A DNA stretch of 64,000 bases from Croceibacterium selenioxidans (lineage in GTDB: Bacteria; Pseudomonadota; Alphaproteobacteria; Sphingomonadales; Sphingomonadaceae), in contig NZ_JAHFVK010000001.1 of the NCBI RefSeq assembly GCF_018599195.1, positions 1,488,001 through 1,552,000 of the forward strand, in the 5' to 3' direction. The notes under the pieces were generated by a model. The model saw only the letters and a list, made by a program, of their open reading frames with translations, did not search any database and was not told the origin of the DNA. A program made the position numbers and the translations under genes. Positions 1 to 10,879 of this stretch are shown in pieces (within the stretch, counting starts at the first letter, position 1; each line of letters starts with the position of its first letter).

Positions 1-150
1 CGGAGTTCATCGCCGTCGCCGTCAGCGACAAGATGGGAGTGAGCGACGGCTCCTTGACGGGTAAGGGGACGACCTCTGCGCTCATGCGGCGCAGATGGCG
101 ACCCGGCGCCCGCTTGGCAAGCGCGGAATCCCTGCTAACCCTGCAAACCT

Positions 151-456
151 ATGGCCAGCCAAGCGCAAACTCCAAAACCGGATGCGGTCCTTGCGGGATA
201 CCGCAAGTCGATCGACAACATCGATGCCGCCCTGATCCACATGCTGGCGGAGCGGTTTCGCATCACCCAGGCTGTTGGCGAATACAAGGCGGAGTCGGGG
301 CTTCCGGCAAGCGATCCGACGCGTGAAGCTCGCCAGATCGAGCGATTGCGGGCCCTCGCCGTTGACGCCGATCTCGATCCTGAATTCAGCGAAAAGTTCA
401 TTCGCTTCGTGATCGACGAGGTCATCCGCCACCACCGGCGCGCGGCAGAGAAGTGA
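151..456 (+). CDS. Chorismate mutase, AroQ class
   Basis: This 101-residue all-helical protein matches stand-alone AroQ-type chorismate mutases (about 90-100 residues), which convert chorismate to prephenate for phenylalanine and tyrosine synthesis in the cytoplasm. The typical opening YRKSIDNIDAALIHMLAERF (residues 15-34) holds the family's early Arg and the D-x2-L-L/I heptads. Lys47 in the GEYK segment and the later R-x2-R-QIERL helix fit the active-site pattern. The ATG at 151 is the first in-frame start that gives a normal N-terminus, but no strong ribosome binding site precedes it. A convergent exported-protein gene follows. No feedback or regulatory domain is attached. Confidence 0.85.
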   Translation: MASQAQTPKPDAVLAGYRKSIDNIDAALIHMLAERFRITQAVGEYKAESGLPASDPTREARQIERLRALAVDADLDPEFSEKFIRFVIDEVIRHHRRAAEK

Positions 457-505
457 TCGGTCCCTGGGCGGCGGCCGCTTCGGCCGCCGCTTCTGCAATC
501 TCCGA

Positions 506-1006
506 CTATGCGGTCGGGATGTCGTCCTGACACTTTTGAAAGACTTGCGCGATGGCGTCCTTCCCGCCGGTTACGGTGAATGACGTTTCCACCCAACGGC
601 GGCGTTCCGGGTTCATTCGCACGCTAAGCGTTTGTGCCCCGGAAAGCCCCGAGAGAAGGCGTTGCAGCGTCTTCTCCGTCGTCTGGTTCACGGCAGTCGC
701 CATCTGTTCATAGAAGCGATAGCGCTCTTCGACCGTGGCTCCGGTATCAAAGCGAAGCTGGATGGGGCGCATCTCGAACTTGGTGTTGTTGGGCGGGACC
801 AGCTTTTCTTTGGAAATGATCGCCGCGTAGACGGTGCCCTTGCCGGGCTTGTCGCACTTCAGCATCAATTGAGAACCGTCCGCGCCCTGCACACCGGCAC
901 CGAACGAACCGTCCGCCCCCTCGAAGAAACCCCAGGCCGAATTCTGCGCCTGGGCCCCAACCGAAGCCAAGGCAACGATTGCCACACCCGCCACCAAATA
1001 CCGCAT
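506..1006 (-). CDS. Exported hypothetical protein
   Basis: A secreted protein of about 166 residues. I start it at the ATG at 1006 because the sequence from there, MRYLVAGVAIVALASVGAQA, is a clean Sec signal peptide and a GGGGAG ribosome binding site lies just upstream; the reading frame opens further back but without these. The mature part has two cysteines (in LKCDKP and FQKCQDD) that could form a disulfide, and a central charged region. It loosely resembles invasion-associated-locus-B-like periplasmic proteins, but I see no diagnostic motif and assign no function. It stands alone between the convergent chorismate mutase and the two-component kinase. Confidence 0.7.
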   Translation of the reverse strand: MRYLVAGVAIVALASVGAQAQNSAWGFFEGADGSFGAGVQGADGSQLMLKCDKPGKGTVYAAIISKEKLVPPNNTKFEMRPIQLRFDTGATVEERYRFYEQMATAVNQTTEKTLQRLLSGLSGAQTLSVRMNPERRRWVETSFTVTGGKDAIAQVFQKCQDDIPTA

Positions 1007-1158
1007 CAACTTATCTCCCCTACCCCTTGAGTCCTGATCCGGTAGGTCAGGGACACGCCCCACCTGCCGCCGGTCGTTGCTCAAGTTTCTCGCTGAATTT
1101 CATCCAGCTACAGACACATCCTACCGACTCGAAACAGGTGGGGCAACGCCCGGAATGG

Positions 1159-2559
1159 TCATCCCGCCCTCGGGAGCCTGAGCATGACCATCAGGCCGCC
1201 CAGATCCTCGCTCTCGCCCAATTCGACTTCGCCGCCATAGATCTCGACCACGTCGCGCACGATGGCGAGGCCAAGCCCGGTACCGGGCTTCTCGGTGTCA
1301 AGGCGAGCCCCACGTGAAAATAACTTGGCTCGATCGGTCTCCGAAATGCCGTTGCCATCATCTTCGATCCAGATGTCGCACAACCGGGCGTTCGGCACTG
1401 CGTCCACCGTCACAAATACGCTTCCACCACCGTATTTGGCGGCGTTCTCGATGAGGTTGCCGAGTACCTCGTCAAGGTCCTGACGCTCCATCGCCACCGC
1501 CGCGGTTTGCGACCCATCGGTATCGAATCGCACTTTGGGATAGAGCCGCGCCACGGCGCGCTCCACGCCCTCGACTGATTGCAGGACGTTGGTGCGCGAA
1601 TGTCCCGTCGCCCGGCGGCCGACCGCGCGAGCTCGCGCCAGATGGTGATCGACTTGCCTGCGCATGGTCGCCGCTTCTCGCAGGACTGTCGCATCCAGGT
1701 CCGGGGAATGAGCCGAGGCGGCGTTGGTCAACACCGTCAGGGGGGTCTTGAGCGCGTGGGCCAGGTTCCCGGCGTGGGTCCGGGCCTCCTCGGCCTGGCG
1801 CTCCGAGTGAGCCAGCAAGGCGTTCAATTCGTCGACCATCGGTTGAACCTCAAGCGGCAAAGCGTCGGTGACGCGATTGGCCCTGGCGGTCCGGATATGC
1901 GCTATCGCCCGTCGAATGCGGCGTAAGGGTCCGAGGCCATACCAGGTCTGCAGCCCGGCCATGATGAACAAGCCGATCCCGAGCACCGCGAAGCTCCAAA
2001 CCAGGATCGAGCGGATGGCTGAAATCTGCTGGTCAAGTTCGTTGCGATCCCCGGCGACGATGAATTGCCAGTCGTTGTCGCTGCCAGGCACACGAATGGT
2101 CTGCTCGACCATGCGCAGGGTTTCGTCCGGAAACTGTCTGGAATCGTAATAGATCGGTTCGTCTCGCGAGACCTTGCCGCTCGCTTCGAGAGTGCGGTCC
2201 CACAACGAGCGCGAGGGCATGGGTTCGTGCCCGTTGCCGTTGATCTGCCAGTAAAGACCGCTGTTCGGCTCAAGGAAACGCTGATCGCCGAGCGCGCGGT
2301 TGAAGTAGATCTCGCCTTCCGGCCCGACTTCCGCCGAGGCGATCATCGCCGTCAGCATGTATTGGAGCCGCTCGTCGAACTCGTTGGTCAGCAGGCCGGT
2401 AATTGTCTGGTTGAGCGCCACGCCCCCAAGCAGCAGCAGGATTGAAATCCAGCCGGCCGCGATCACCATCATCCGGCGAGCAAGACTGCCGGTGTGCTGT
2501 GGCGGCCCCTTCCCGTTGTCCGGCCCCACCGGCGGCGCGTCCGCCGGCGCGGCCTTCAC
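1159..2559 (-). CDS. Sensor histidine kinase (PhoQ-like, OmpR-partner class)
   Basis: Membrane sensor kinase paired with the response regulator just upstream. It has an N-terminal transmembrane segment (WISILLLLGGVAL), a periplasmic domain of about 130 residues, a second transmembrane segment (SFAVLGIGLFIMAGL), a HAMP-like linker, the phospho-acceptor box HAGNLAHALKTPL, the N box NLIENAAKYGG, and ATP-binding G boxes DDGNGI and GTGLGL. All catalytic motifs are intact. The frame opens at 2649, but that would overlap the regulator by 77 bases; a GTG at 2559, 14 bases after the regulator stop, is the more economical start, and I am not certain of it. The periplasmic domain resembles PhoQ-type sensors, but the signal is unknown. 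Confidence 0.88.
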   Translation of the reverse strand: MKAAPADAPPVGPDNGKGPPQHTGSLARRMMVIAAGWISILLLLGGVALNQTITGLLTNEFDERLQYMLTAMIASAEVGPEGEIYFNRALGDQRFLEPNSGLYWQINGNGHEPMPSRSLWDRTLEASGKVSRDEPIYYDSRQFPDETLRMVEQTIRVPGSDNDWQFIVAGDRNELDQQISAIRSILVWSFAVLGIGLFIMAGLQTWYGLGPLRRIRRAIAHIRTARANRVTDALPLEVQPMVDELNALLAHSERQAEEARTHAGNLAHALKTPLTVLTNAASAHSPDLDATVLREAATMRRQVDHHLARARAVGRRATGHSRTNVLQSVEGVERAVARLYPKVRFDTDGSQTAAVAMERQDLDEVLGNLIENAAKYGGGSVFVTVDAVPNARLCDIWIEDDGNGISETDRAKLFSRGARLDTEKPGTGLGLAIVRDVVEIYGGEVELGESEDLGGLMVMLRLPRAG

Positions 2560-2572
2560 CGCACCAGGCGCT

Positions 2573-3253
2573 TCATTCGCCGCGCGAAGGGTCGTCGGGG
2601 TCGTCGAGGCTGTAGCCGAGGCCACGGATGGTGGTGATGACATTAGCACCCAACTTCTTGCGAATACGGGTGACGAAAACCTCGATCGTATTCGAATCGC
2701 GGTCGAAATCCTGATCGTAGATGTGCTCGATCAGTTCGGTGCGGCTGACTACCTTGCCCTTGTGGTGCATGAGGTAGCTGAGCAACTTGTATTCCTGCGC
2801 TGTGAGCTTGACCGGTTCCCCGGCCAGCGTGACGCGGCCCGAACGAGTATCGAGCCTTACGCCCCCTGCCGTCAGCTCCGAACTCGCATTGCCCGAGGCG
2901 CGGCGAATGAGCGCGCGCAGACGGGCGATAAGCTCCTCGGTCTGGAAGGGTTTGGCGAGATAATCGTCCGCACCGGCATCGAGCCCGGCCACCTTGTCTG
3001 ACCAGGAATCGCGCGCTGTCAGCACCAAGACGGGGAAGTTCCGCCCTTCCCGGCGCCACATGCCGAGCACAGTCAGCCCGTCGATCTCCGGCAAGCCAAG
3101 ATCGAGGATGGCGGCGTCGTATTGTTCGGTCGAGCCGAGGAAATGCCCGTCCTCGCCGTCGGTGGATAGATCCACCGCATAGCCGGTCTGTTCCAGCGTT
3201 GATTTCAACTGCTGGCCCAGCGTCGGTTCGTCCTCGACGATCAGGATGCGCAT
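2573..3253 (-). CDS. OmpR/PhoP-family response regulator
   Basis: A 226-residue two-domain regulator. The receiver domain (about residues 1-115) has the acidic pair in VEDEP, the phospho-acceptor Asp in AILDLGLP, the conserved Thr in LTARD and Lys in AKPF. A winged-helix DNA-binding domain follows (LTAQEYKLLSYLMHHKGKV and the C-terminal VTRIRKKLG...TIRGLGYSL). It lies directly upstream of its kinase, with 13 bases between the stop and the proposed kinase start, and downstream of a PepSY protein gene on the same strand. That arrangement is common for PhoP/PhoQ-like systems that answer to envelope or cation stress. The target genes cannot be read from this sequence. Confidence 0.93.
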   Translation of the reverse strand: MRILIVEDEPTLGQQLKSTLEQTGYAVDLSTDGEDGHFLGSTEQYDAAILDLGLPEIDGLTVLGMWRREGRNFPVLVLTARDSWSDKVAGLDAGADDYLAKPFQTEELIARLRALIRRASGNASSELTAGGVRLDTRSGRVTLAGEPVKLTAQEYKLLSYLMHHKGKVVSRTELIEHIYDQDFDRDSNTIEVFVTRIRKKLGANVITTIRGLGYSLDDPDDPSRGE

Positions 3254-3343
3254 TCATATTCCCCTGCTTTGACGCGGCCCACGATGTGGGCTTTTGAACG
3301 AAACGCGTCAACGGGGTGGCCGTTTCCGGCAAGTGCCGGAAGC

Positions 3344-3676
3344 CTATTTGGATACGCGCAGCACGCGGCCGGTACGGGCGTCGACGTCGACCCAGGTGAC
3401 CTGGCCTTCCTTGATGAATTTGAGGCGATAAGCGCTCGCCGCGGAATCGTACTCGAAACCAAGATAGTCGCTGCCCCTCATTTGTGGAACGATACGGCGC
3501 TCGATATCCCGCGAGGACATATTGCGGCCGGCGTTCATTTCCTCCCGCGCGGTCGCCTGATCGCTGCGCGACGAATCGCCTCTCCCCCTGTCCCCGCGGT
3601 GTTGCGCGGCCGCAGGAGCGGTAAGGCCGCCGGCGCAGAGTGCAGCCGCGGCAAGAGAGGCGATGAGCTTGCGCAT
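3344..3676 (-). CDS. PepSY-domain periplasmic protein
   Basis: A 110-residue exported protein with a signal peptide ending near AAAQ. After a basic, Ser/Arg-rich stretch comes a single PepSY-like repeat (residues about 55-110): YLGFEYDSAASAYRLKFIKEGQ followed, after two residues, by VDVDARTGRVLRVSK, the usual ending of this family. PepSY proteins are thought to modulate proteases or signalling in the periplasm. It sits upstream of the response regulator and kinase on the same strand, about 90 bases away, so it may be co-transcribed and act as an accessory to the sensor. That role is inference from position. Confidence 0.82.
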   Translation of the reverse strand: MRKLIASLAAAALCAGGLTAPAAAQHRGDRGRGDSSRSDQATAREEMNAGRNMSSRDIERRIVPQMRGSDYLGFEYDSAASAYRLKFIKEGQVTWVDVDARTGRVLRVSK

Positions 3677-3754
3677 GACCTCTCTGTGCCTAGGGCTATG
3701 GCATTGAACAAGGTGTGAATGCCGCTGTGCGGTGCAATTCAGGTTGGAGTGTGG

Positions 3755-4462
3755 CTATCGGGTCAACTCATAAGTCACCGTAACGGTGACTCCGGCCTGG
3801 ACCATGCCCGGCTGCACGGGCGTTGAGGCATCGGCCGCTGCCTGGGCCTGCATCCGGAACATCGGCATCGGCGGTTGCTGCGAGACGCCCTCGCGGACCT
3901 GCAACAGGCGGACGTCGGAGAAACCTGCCCCGCGCGCATAGTCGAGCGCCAGCGTCCGCGCGGTCGCCATCGCCGTCTGCCTGGCCTGAGCCCGAGCGCC
4001 CGTATTGTCATCTACCGAGAATTCCGGTCCGCCAATGTCCGTGGCTCCGGCGGCTACGAGGGCATCGAGGACTTCTCCCGTGCGCGAGACGTCGCGCAGC
4101 TTCACGCTGACCCGGTTGGACACCTGGAAGCCGCGGAACACCTGCCGCTGCGTGGCGGGGTCGAAATCGTATTGCGGGCCGAGATTGATCCCCGTCGTCT
4201 GAATGTCGCGCTCCGGCACGCCCAGTTGCTTGATCCTGGCCGTCACCGCCGTCATCGCCTGGGCGTTCGCCCGCATGGCCTCGTTCGCAGTGGGCGCCTG
4301 CGTCGTCACGCCGGCGCTGACGGTGACGATGTCGGGCGCGATTTCCACGCTTTCATTGACCGTCAGTTCGACCACCGGACCGCTGGAAGCAACCTGCACC
4401 TGGGCATCGGCAGGGGCAGCGAGCGCGGCGGAAGCAAGAACAGGCAGGACGTATTGTTTCAT
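3755..4462 (-). CDS. SIMPL-domain (DUF541) periplasmic protein
   Basis: About 235 residues from the ATG at 4462, which is preceded by GGAGAAAC and opens a signal peptide (MKQYVLPVLASAALAAPADA). The frame runs further upstream but without a signal sequence. The mature protein shows the DUF541/SIMPL pattern: VNESVEIAPDIVTVSAGV near the start, IQTTGINLGPQYDF in the middle, and a second half with an F-x-V-D-D segment and a closing beta strand VTVTYEL. Family members include E. coli YggE, linked to oxidative-stress tolerance. It stands alone, divergent from uup. Confidence 0.85.
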   Translation of the reverse strand: MKQYVLPVLASAALAAPADAQVQVASSGPVVELTVNESVEIAPDIVTVSAGVTTQAPTANEAMRANAQAMTAVTARIKQLGVPERDIQTTGINLGPQYDFDPATQRQVFRGFQVSNRVSVKLRDVSRTGEVLDALVAAGATDIGGPEFSVDDNTGARAQARQTAMATARTLALDYARGAGFSDVRLLQVREGVSQQPPMPMFRMQAQAAADASTPVQPGMVQAGVTVTVTYELTR

Positions 4463-4628
4463 CGGGGTTTCTCCGTTCGAATGCGCCTTGGCTGGGCGTC
4501 TGGCGATTACGCGCACCTTAACCGTGGGGTTCCTTCCCAAGACGGTGCCGACCGGCCCGAGCCTTTCTCACCGGGCGAGAAACGTCGTGATTGCGTAAGT
4601 CGCGGGAAAGGCTCTAAGCGCCGCGCCC

Positions 4629-6425
<1,797 letters not shown>

Positions 6426-6427
6426 TC

Positions 6428-6449
6428 CCCCTCCCGCTTGCGGGAGGGG
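6428..6449. terminator. Bidirectional hairpin terminator between uup and the DUF885 gene
   Basis: A perfect 22-base palindrome whose arms CCCCTCCCGC and GCGGGAGGGG are separated by two T bases. It lies between the convergent ends of uup (stop at 6425) and the DUF885 gene (stop at 6454). No long T run follows, so it may act by structure alone or may be a copy of a GC-rich intergenic repeat. Confidence 0.6.
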
Positions 6450-6453
6450 AGAT

Positions 6454-8256
6454 TTAGGCCGTCTTCACCCGCGCGGCCCAGGCCGCCACTCGTTGGTCGA
6501 GTAATTCGAGCGGCATGCTGCCTTCCTTCAGAATCTCGTGGAATTGCCGCAGGTCGAACTTCGCGCCGAGCTCCTGTTCGGAGCGACGGCGGAGGCGGAC
6601 CCATTCGTTCTGGCCGATCTTGTAGCTGCAGGCCTGCCCAGGCGAAGCGCAGTACCGCTCGATTTCGCGTTGGGCCATTGGCCGAGCGTAACCAGTGTTA
6701 GCCACGAGGTAATCGGTCGCCTCCTCGCGGGTCCAGCGCTTGGCGTTGAGGCCGGTATCGACCACCAGCCGCGCCGCGCGGAACAGCCAGCTCTGCAGCG
6801 CTCCGGCTTTTTCGATTCCGGTATACCCGTCCAGCTCGTCGGCCAGCATCTCGGCATAAAGCGCCCAACCCTCACCGTGTGCAGACAGCCAGTAGTTCTT
6901 GAGCAGCAACGGCAGGTCCTCGTCCTGCTGCAGCAGGCTGAGATGCAAGTGATGCCCCGGCACGCCCTCATGATAGGTCAGCGCCGGAAGAGTGAACTTC
7001 GGCCATTCGGCCGTGTCCTTGAGGTTGATCCAGTAAATCGCCGGCCGCGAACCATCGAGCGAGGCGATATTGTAATAGCCGCTGGGTGCACCGTCCTGAA
7101 TCTCCACCGGCACCCGTTTGACGACGAGCGGCTGACTGGGGATCGTGGCGAAAGCCTTCGGCAGCTTGGCCTGCATCGCCTCCACGCCGTGGTTGAGCGA
7201 CGCGATTAGGGCCTCGCGCCCCGCGTCGTCGTTGGGGAAGAGCTGGTCTGGGCGCTCGCTTAGCTGGATCAGGCGCTCGCCGACCGTACCGCTGGTCAAT
7301 CCGTCCGCCCGCATCAGCTTGTCGAGCTCGGCACTGATTTCCGCGACCTGCTCCAGCCCGGTCCGGTGAATCTCCTCGGGCGAGAGCGGCGTGGTAGTGA
7401 AATAGTCGAGGGCCTGGGCGTAGATCTCGTCGCCGCGCGGCACGCGCCATACGCCGTCGCCGGCAGGCGTGCTCGGCCTCAGGCCTTTCAGCAATTCGAG
7501 CTGCCGCCGCAAGGCGGGATAGACCTCCCCTTCGACCAGCTTGGTGGCACGGGCCTGCCAATCACCAGACAGGTTCTTCTCCCCGGTGCGGCGGACCAAG
7601 GAGCGGACCATGTTGTTCTCGCCTGGCGCGGGCCGGAGTTGCGCTTCGATCTGGCCCATCGCCAAGTCGAGCGACCAGCCGGGCGCAAGATAGCCGCGCG
7701 CCGCATCGGCCCGCTGGTTCTCGCTTTGCTCGTCGAGGCGTTGGGGAAAAGCTTCGAGCCGCGAAAGATAGGCTTCGGCGTCGGCGGCGGTTTCAACGGG
7801 ATGGGTGGAATCGAGAAAGTCGGGGATCTGGAAGTAAATCCCGTCCTGCTGGCTGATGCGATAGGGCGCGCCGACGTGCTGGATGCCAAACGGCTCGGAT
7901 ATCAAACGCTTGCCCAGCAAGTATTCGACAATCTCGCGCCGCACCTGCCAGGTTTCCGACAGACCCTCGGGAGAGATCGCCTTGACCTCGCCGAGCATCT
8001 TGCGCGCATGATCGGCCGCGGCGCGCTCGGAAGCGGGCCCCGTCTCATCGAGCCGCGACCGCATCGCGGCGTCAACTCCGGTATCGAGCCCGAGCGAGGT
8101 CATCGCTTGCGGACTGAGCAGCATGTCGCCACGGAACGTGCGGTCGATGACATCCCGCAGGGCTGCATCGCCCTGGGTCTGCGCGAAGGCCGGCCAGGGA
8201 ACGCTGGCCGCGATGGCCGCTGCGCCGGTGCTGACCAGGAATTGCCGTCTTTTCAT
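6454..8256 (-). CDS. Tat-exported DUF885 protein (putative metallopeptidase-like)
   Basis: About 600 residues from the ATG at 8256. The N-terminus MKRRQFLVSTGAAAIAASVP carries a twin-arginine motif (RRQFL) and ends in a cleavage-like AFAQ, so export of a folded protein is likely. The rest fits the DUF885 family of helical proteins distantly related to zinc peptidases; the characteristic YHEGVPGHHLHLS segment (about residue 430) supplies candidate metal ligands. C-terminal conserved stretches such as GYARPMAQREIERYC and YKIGQNEW are also typical. The frame continues upstream to 8469, overlapping the neighbouring gene, so I reject that start. The substrate is unknown. Confidence 0.88.
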   Translation of the reverse strand: MKRRQFLVSTGAAAIAASVPWPAFAQTQGDAALRDVIDRTFRGDMLLSPQAMTSLGLDTGVDAAMRSRLDETGPASERAAADHARKMLGEVKAISPEGLSETWQVRREIVEYLLGKRLISEPFGIQHVGAPYRISQQDGIYFQIPDFLDSTHPVETAADAEAYLSRLEAFPQRLDEQSENQRADAARGYLAPGWSLDLAMGQIEAQLRPAPGENNMVRSLVRRTGEKNLSGDWQARATKLVEGEVYPALRRQLELLKGLRPSTPAGDGVWRVPRGDEIYAQALDYFTTTPLSPEEIHRTGLEQVAEISAELDKLMRADGLTSGTVGERLIQLSERPDQLFPNDDAGREALIASLNHGVEAMQAKLPKAFATIPSQPLVVKRVPVEIQDGAPSGYYNIASLDGSRPAIYWINLKDTAEWPKFTLPALTYHEGVPGHHLHLSLLQQDEDLPLLLKNYWLSAHGEGWALYAEMLADELDGYTGIEKAGALQSWLFRAARLVVDTGLNAKRWTREEATDYLVANTGYARPMAQREIERYCASPGQACSYKIGQNEWVRLRRRSEQELGAKFDLRQFHEILKEGSMPLELLDQRVAAWAARVKTA

Positions 8257-8357
8257 GTGCCACCCCAAATTCGAATTGGAAGAGAAAGGGCCGTGCCCCG
8301 AGTTCTGACAGGTTGCCGCGCGTCGCTCAATCTCGCGCGGCTCCTTTTCGATCGACG

Positions 8358-8831
8358 TCAACGGATACGATAGAAGTCCGCCACCCTGTCGAGCGCCAGC
8401 TTGAGGACGAGCTTGCCGCTGCGCGCGGGCCAGTCGAGGGCCTTTTCCGCGGTGGGCAAGGTCTCGCAAGCACAGACGACGCGCCAGAGAATGTCTTCAA
8501 GTCCCTTGCCGGCCGCTGCCACGGCTCCGTCGAAGCGATCGCGGGCCGCGAGCTGCCTTTCAGTGGGAGCCATGCCGCCAGATCCGCTACCCTTGATCCG
8601 CACAGGGCTCCAACTCATCGTGATCGAGGGCGAGAGACTAGCCCGCTCATAATCGGACCGCAGCCTTTCCCCGGCATCGAACAGCCGGTCTTCGAGGTGG
8701 CCATGCGCGTGAAGCCAGCCGAGCGGTGATTCCCCGACGTTCACGGTGACGCTACGCCGGCGCCGCGCAGCACCGTTGCGGCGGCGTGGACCTTCCGGGG
8801 TAAGTTCTCGTTCTACCAATTTGCGACGCAT
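8358..8831 (-). CDS. DUF6456-domain protein
   Basis: About 157 residues from the ATG at 8831, preceded by GGAGA. A basic N-terminus (KLVERELTPEGPRRRNGAARRRR) is followed by the hallmark VNVGESPLGWLHAHG...LFDAGERLRSDYERA...PSITMSW region of the alphaproteobacterial DUF6456 family and a C-terminal helix bundle (AAGKGLEDILWRVVCA, LALDRVADFY). The family is often described as helix-turn-helix-like or DNA-associated, but no clear function is established. It is divergent from the XRE regulator, with about 90 bases between the starts, so both may share a control region. Confidence 0.8.
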   Translation of the reverse strand: MRRKLVERELTPEGPRRRNGAARRRRSVTVNVGESPLGWLHAHGHLEDRLFDAGERLRSDYERASLSPSITMSWSPVRIKGSGSGGMAPTERQLAARDRFDGAVAAAGKGLEDILWRVVCACETLPTAEKALDWPARSGKLVLKLALDRVADFYRIR

Positions 8832-8921
8832 GCGAATCTCCTGCAAAGCCGAATCGGACCTTGCCAAATCCGCATGGTTGTAGGAAAGTGAAAAAACCTA
8901 AATGGTTATAGGGGTCAGATC

Positions 8922-9494
8922 GTGATCAATCGCATTCGAGATATTCGCAAGCAGAAGGGCATGACTTTGTCGGAAGTCGCCGCTGCCTGCGATCCGCCGA
9001 CCACGGCCCAGACGATTGGGCGCCTTGAAACGGGCATGCGTAACCTCTCTCTCGTGTGGATGAACCGGATTGCGGCGGCGCTGGGTGTCGATCCGGAACT
9101 GCTGGTCAAGGGCGACGTGGCCGAGACAACCATGATCGTCGCTCGCCTGACCGAGAGCGGGGCGGAGCCGCTGGCCTCCCCGCGCGACGCGATCCTGCCG
9201 ACCGACCTTGGCGGTGAGGGCGCGCTCGTCTGCCTGACGGTCGACGCGCCTCAGGGCGAATATCGCGCCGGCGATCAGTTGTGGCTGCGGCAAGTCGATG
9301 CCGACCAGGCGCCCAAGCTGATCAATCGTGACGTGCTGGTCCCGCGATCGGGCGGACGGTTCGCGTTCGGCCGGTTGATCGATCGGCAGGGAACACTCGT
9401 CGGCCTGCTCCCTCCGGGAAGCGGGCAGCGGCAGATCGTGGTCGACAAGCCGGCCTGGCTGGCGGTGGCGGAGATGCTGGTCCGCAAATTGTGA
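8922..9494 (+). CDS. XRE-family regulator with C-terminal S24-like domain
   Basis: 190 residues. An N-terminal helix-turn-helix (residues 3-60: IRDIRKQKGMTLSEVAAACD...IGRLETGMRNL) matches XRE/Cro-CI regulators. The C-terminal 100 residues (GALVCLTVDAPQGEYRAGDQLW...RDVLVPRSGGRFAFGRLIDRQ) look like the beta-rich peptidase-S24/LexA-type sensor fold; I do not see a confident Ser/Lys catalytic pair. The gene overlaps the next one as TGATG, implying translational coupling with the glycosyltransferase. Its targets are not evident. Confidence 0.83.
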   Translation: MINRIRDIRKQKGMTLSEVAAACDPPTTAQTIGRLETGMRNLSLVWMNRIAAALGVDPELLVKGDVAETTMIVARLTESGAEPLASPRDAILPTDLGGEGALVCLTVDAPQGEYRAGDQLWLRQVDADQAPKLINRDVLVPRSGGRFAFGRLIDRQGTLVGLLPPGSGQRQIVVDKPAWLAVAEMLVRKL

Positions 9495-10675
9495 TGCGCG
9501 TCCTTTCGATCTCGACGCTTTACCCAAACGCGTACCAACCGCGCTTTGGCGCTTTCGTCGCGCGGCAGATGGAAGCCCTCGCCGCTCGTGGCGACTGGGA
9601 CGTCACGGTGATCAATCCCATAGGCGTGCCGCCCGTGCCGATGGGCCGGTACAAATCCCTGGCGAAAGCCGCAGTCACCGACGTCGAAGGCGGAGTGACC
9701 GTGCATCGGCCGCGCTTCACACTGGTCCCCGCGGTAGGCGGGCCGGTGAACCCGGCGATGATCGTCCGTGCAGTTCTGCCGCTCGCCCGGCGGCTTCACA
9801 CCCTCGCCCCGTTCGACGTGGTCGATGCGCAATTCTTCTACCCGGACGGCCCCGCCGCCGCGCGGATCGCCGGGGAACTCGGCGTGCCCTTGTCGATCAA
9901 GGCGCGCGGTGCCGACATTTCGTTCTGGGCTGCCAAAGGCTACGCGCGGCGCCGGATGTTGCGCGCCGCGGCACAGGCAACTGGCCTGCTCGCCGTGAGC
10001 GAGGCTCTGGCAGCGGACATGGCGCAGAAGGGCTTTCCCGGCGAGAAGATCACCGTGCATTACACCGGCCTCGATCGAAACCTGTTCCGGCCATTGGGCC
10101 GCGAAGTGAGCCGGGCGCGCCTCGCCGTCGACCTGGGAGTGCTCGTACCGTCCGGGGCCCCCCTGCTGGCTAGCGTCGGGGCGCTGATCCCCCGTAAGGG
10201 CCAGCAATTCGTGGTCCGGGCACTCGCCCGGCTTCCGGAGACGCACCTGTTATTGGTCGGCGCCGGGCCCGATCGCGGTATGTTGGGCGATCTGGCCAGG
10301 GGCGGCGGCTATGCCGACCGGGTCCACTTCCTGGGCTCACTCGATCACGGCTTGCTTCCGGCGGTCCTTTCGGCGGCCGACGCGATGGTCCTGCCTTCCG
10401 CGAGCGAGGGGCTCGCCAATGCCTGGGTCGAAGCTCTGGCTTGCGGCTGTCCGCTGGTCATCACCGACGCTGGTGGCGCCCGGGAATTGCTGACCAGCGC
10501 CGATCAGGGCCGGATCGTCACTCGCGACGCCGAGGCGATCGCCGCGGCGGTGCGCGAACTGCTCGACAATCCCCCTCCCCGCTCGGCCGTCGCCGAAGGC
10601 GCCGCCCGCTTCAGCTGGGAAGCGAATGCGGCGGCCTTGGCGGAGTACTACGAGCGCCTGCTGGTTTCGGCCTAA
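9494..10675 (+). CDS. GT4-family glycosyltransferase
   Basis: About 393 residues of the GT-B fold. The N-terminal domain starts MRVLSISTLYPNAYQPRFG, with the FGAFVARQMEAL helix usual for GT4 enzymes. The C-terminal nucleotide-sugar domain contains ASVGALIPRKGQQFVV, the loop LLVGAGPDRG and the motif SASEGLANAWVEALACGCP with the E-x7-E pair that contacts the donor sugar. I prefer the ATG at 9494 (overlapping the regulator stop by one base) to the adjacent GTG at 9491. The acceptor is unknown; an envelope polysaccharide or glycolipid is likely. It is convergent with secF. Confidence 0.87.
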   Translation: MRVLSISTLYPNAYQPRFGAFVARQMEALAARGDWDVTVINPIGVPPVPMGRYKSLAKAAVTDVEGGVTVHRPRFTLVPAVGGPVNPAMIVRAVLPLARRLHTLAPFDVVDAQFFYPDGPAAARIAGELGVPLSIKARGADISFWAAKGYARRRMLRAAAQATGLLAVSEALAADMAQKGFPGEKITVHYTGLDRNLFRPLGREVSRARLAVDLGVLVPSGAPLLASVGALIPRKGQQFVVRALARLPETHLLLVGAGPDRGMLGDLARGGGYADRVHFLGSLDHGLLPAVLSAADAMVLPSASEGLANAWVEALACGCPLVITDAGGARELLTSADQGRIVTRDAEAIAAAVRELLDNPPPRSAVAEGAARFSWEANAAALAEYYERLLVSA

Positions 10676-10713
10676 GGGCTTCGTGCGGCGTTGCCGCGAT
10701 CTCGATTCATTCA

Positions 10714-10835
10714 CAGACGCAGAGAGAAGGCGACGAAACCTGTCACTGCTCGCAAGCGAGCCGCAAGGAAGGGGCTCAGGTCAAACCCGAACTTCACCGC
10801 GAGCACCCCTTCTCTGCGCCCTCTGCGTCTCGGCA
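10714..10835. repeat. Imperfect inverted repeat between glycosyltransferase and secF
   Basis: The 200-base gap between two convergent genes holds CGCAGAGAGAAGG at 10718-10730 and its near complement CCTTCTCTGCG at 10808-10818, followed by CTCTGCGTCTC. The arms could fold into a long hairpin and serve as a terminator, or may be a dispersed intergenic element. No T run follows. Confidence 0.4.
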
Positions 10836-10879
10836 AGAATCAAATCCGGGCGAGTCGAGAGACTCGCCCGTCGACGACC

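Noticed and set aside
1-150. A gene fragment at the left edge (open plus-strand frame from base 3)
   Set aside because: The frame runs into the chorismate mutase gene in another phase and its product looks like random GC-rich translation.
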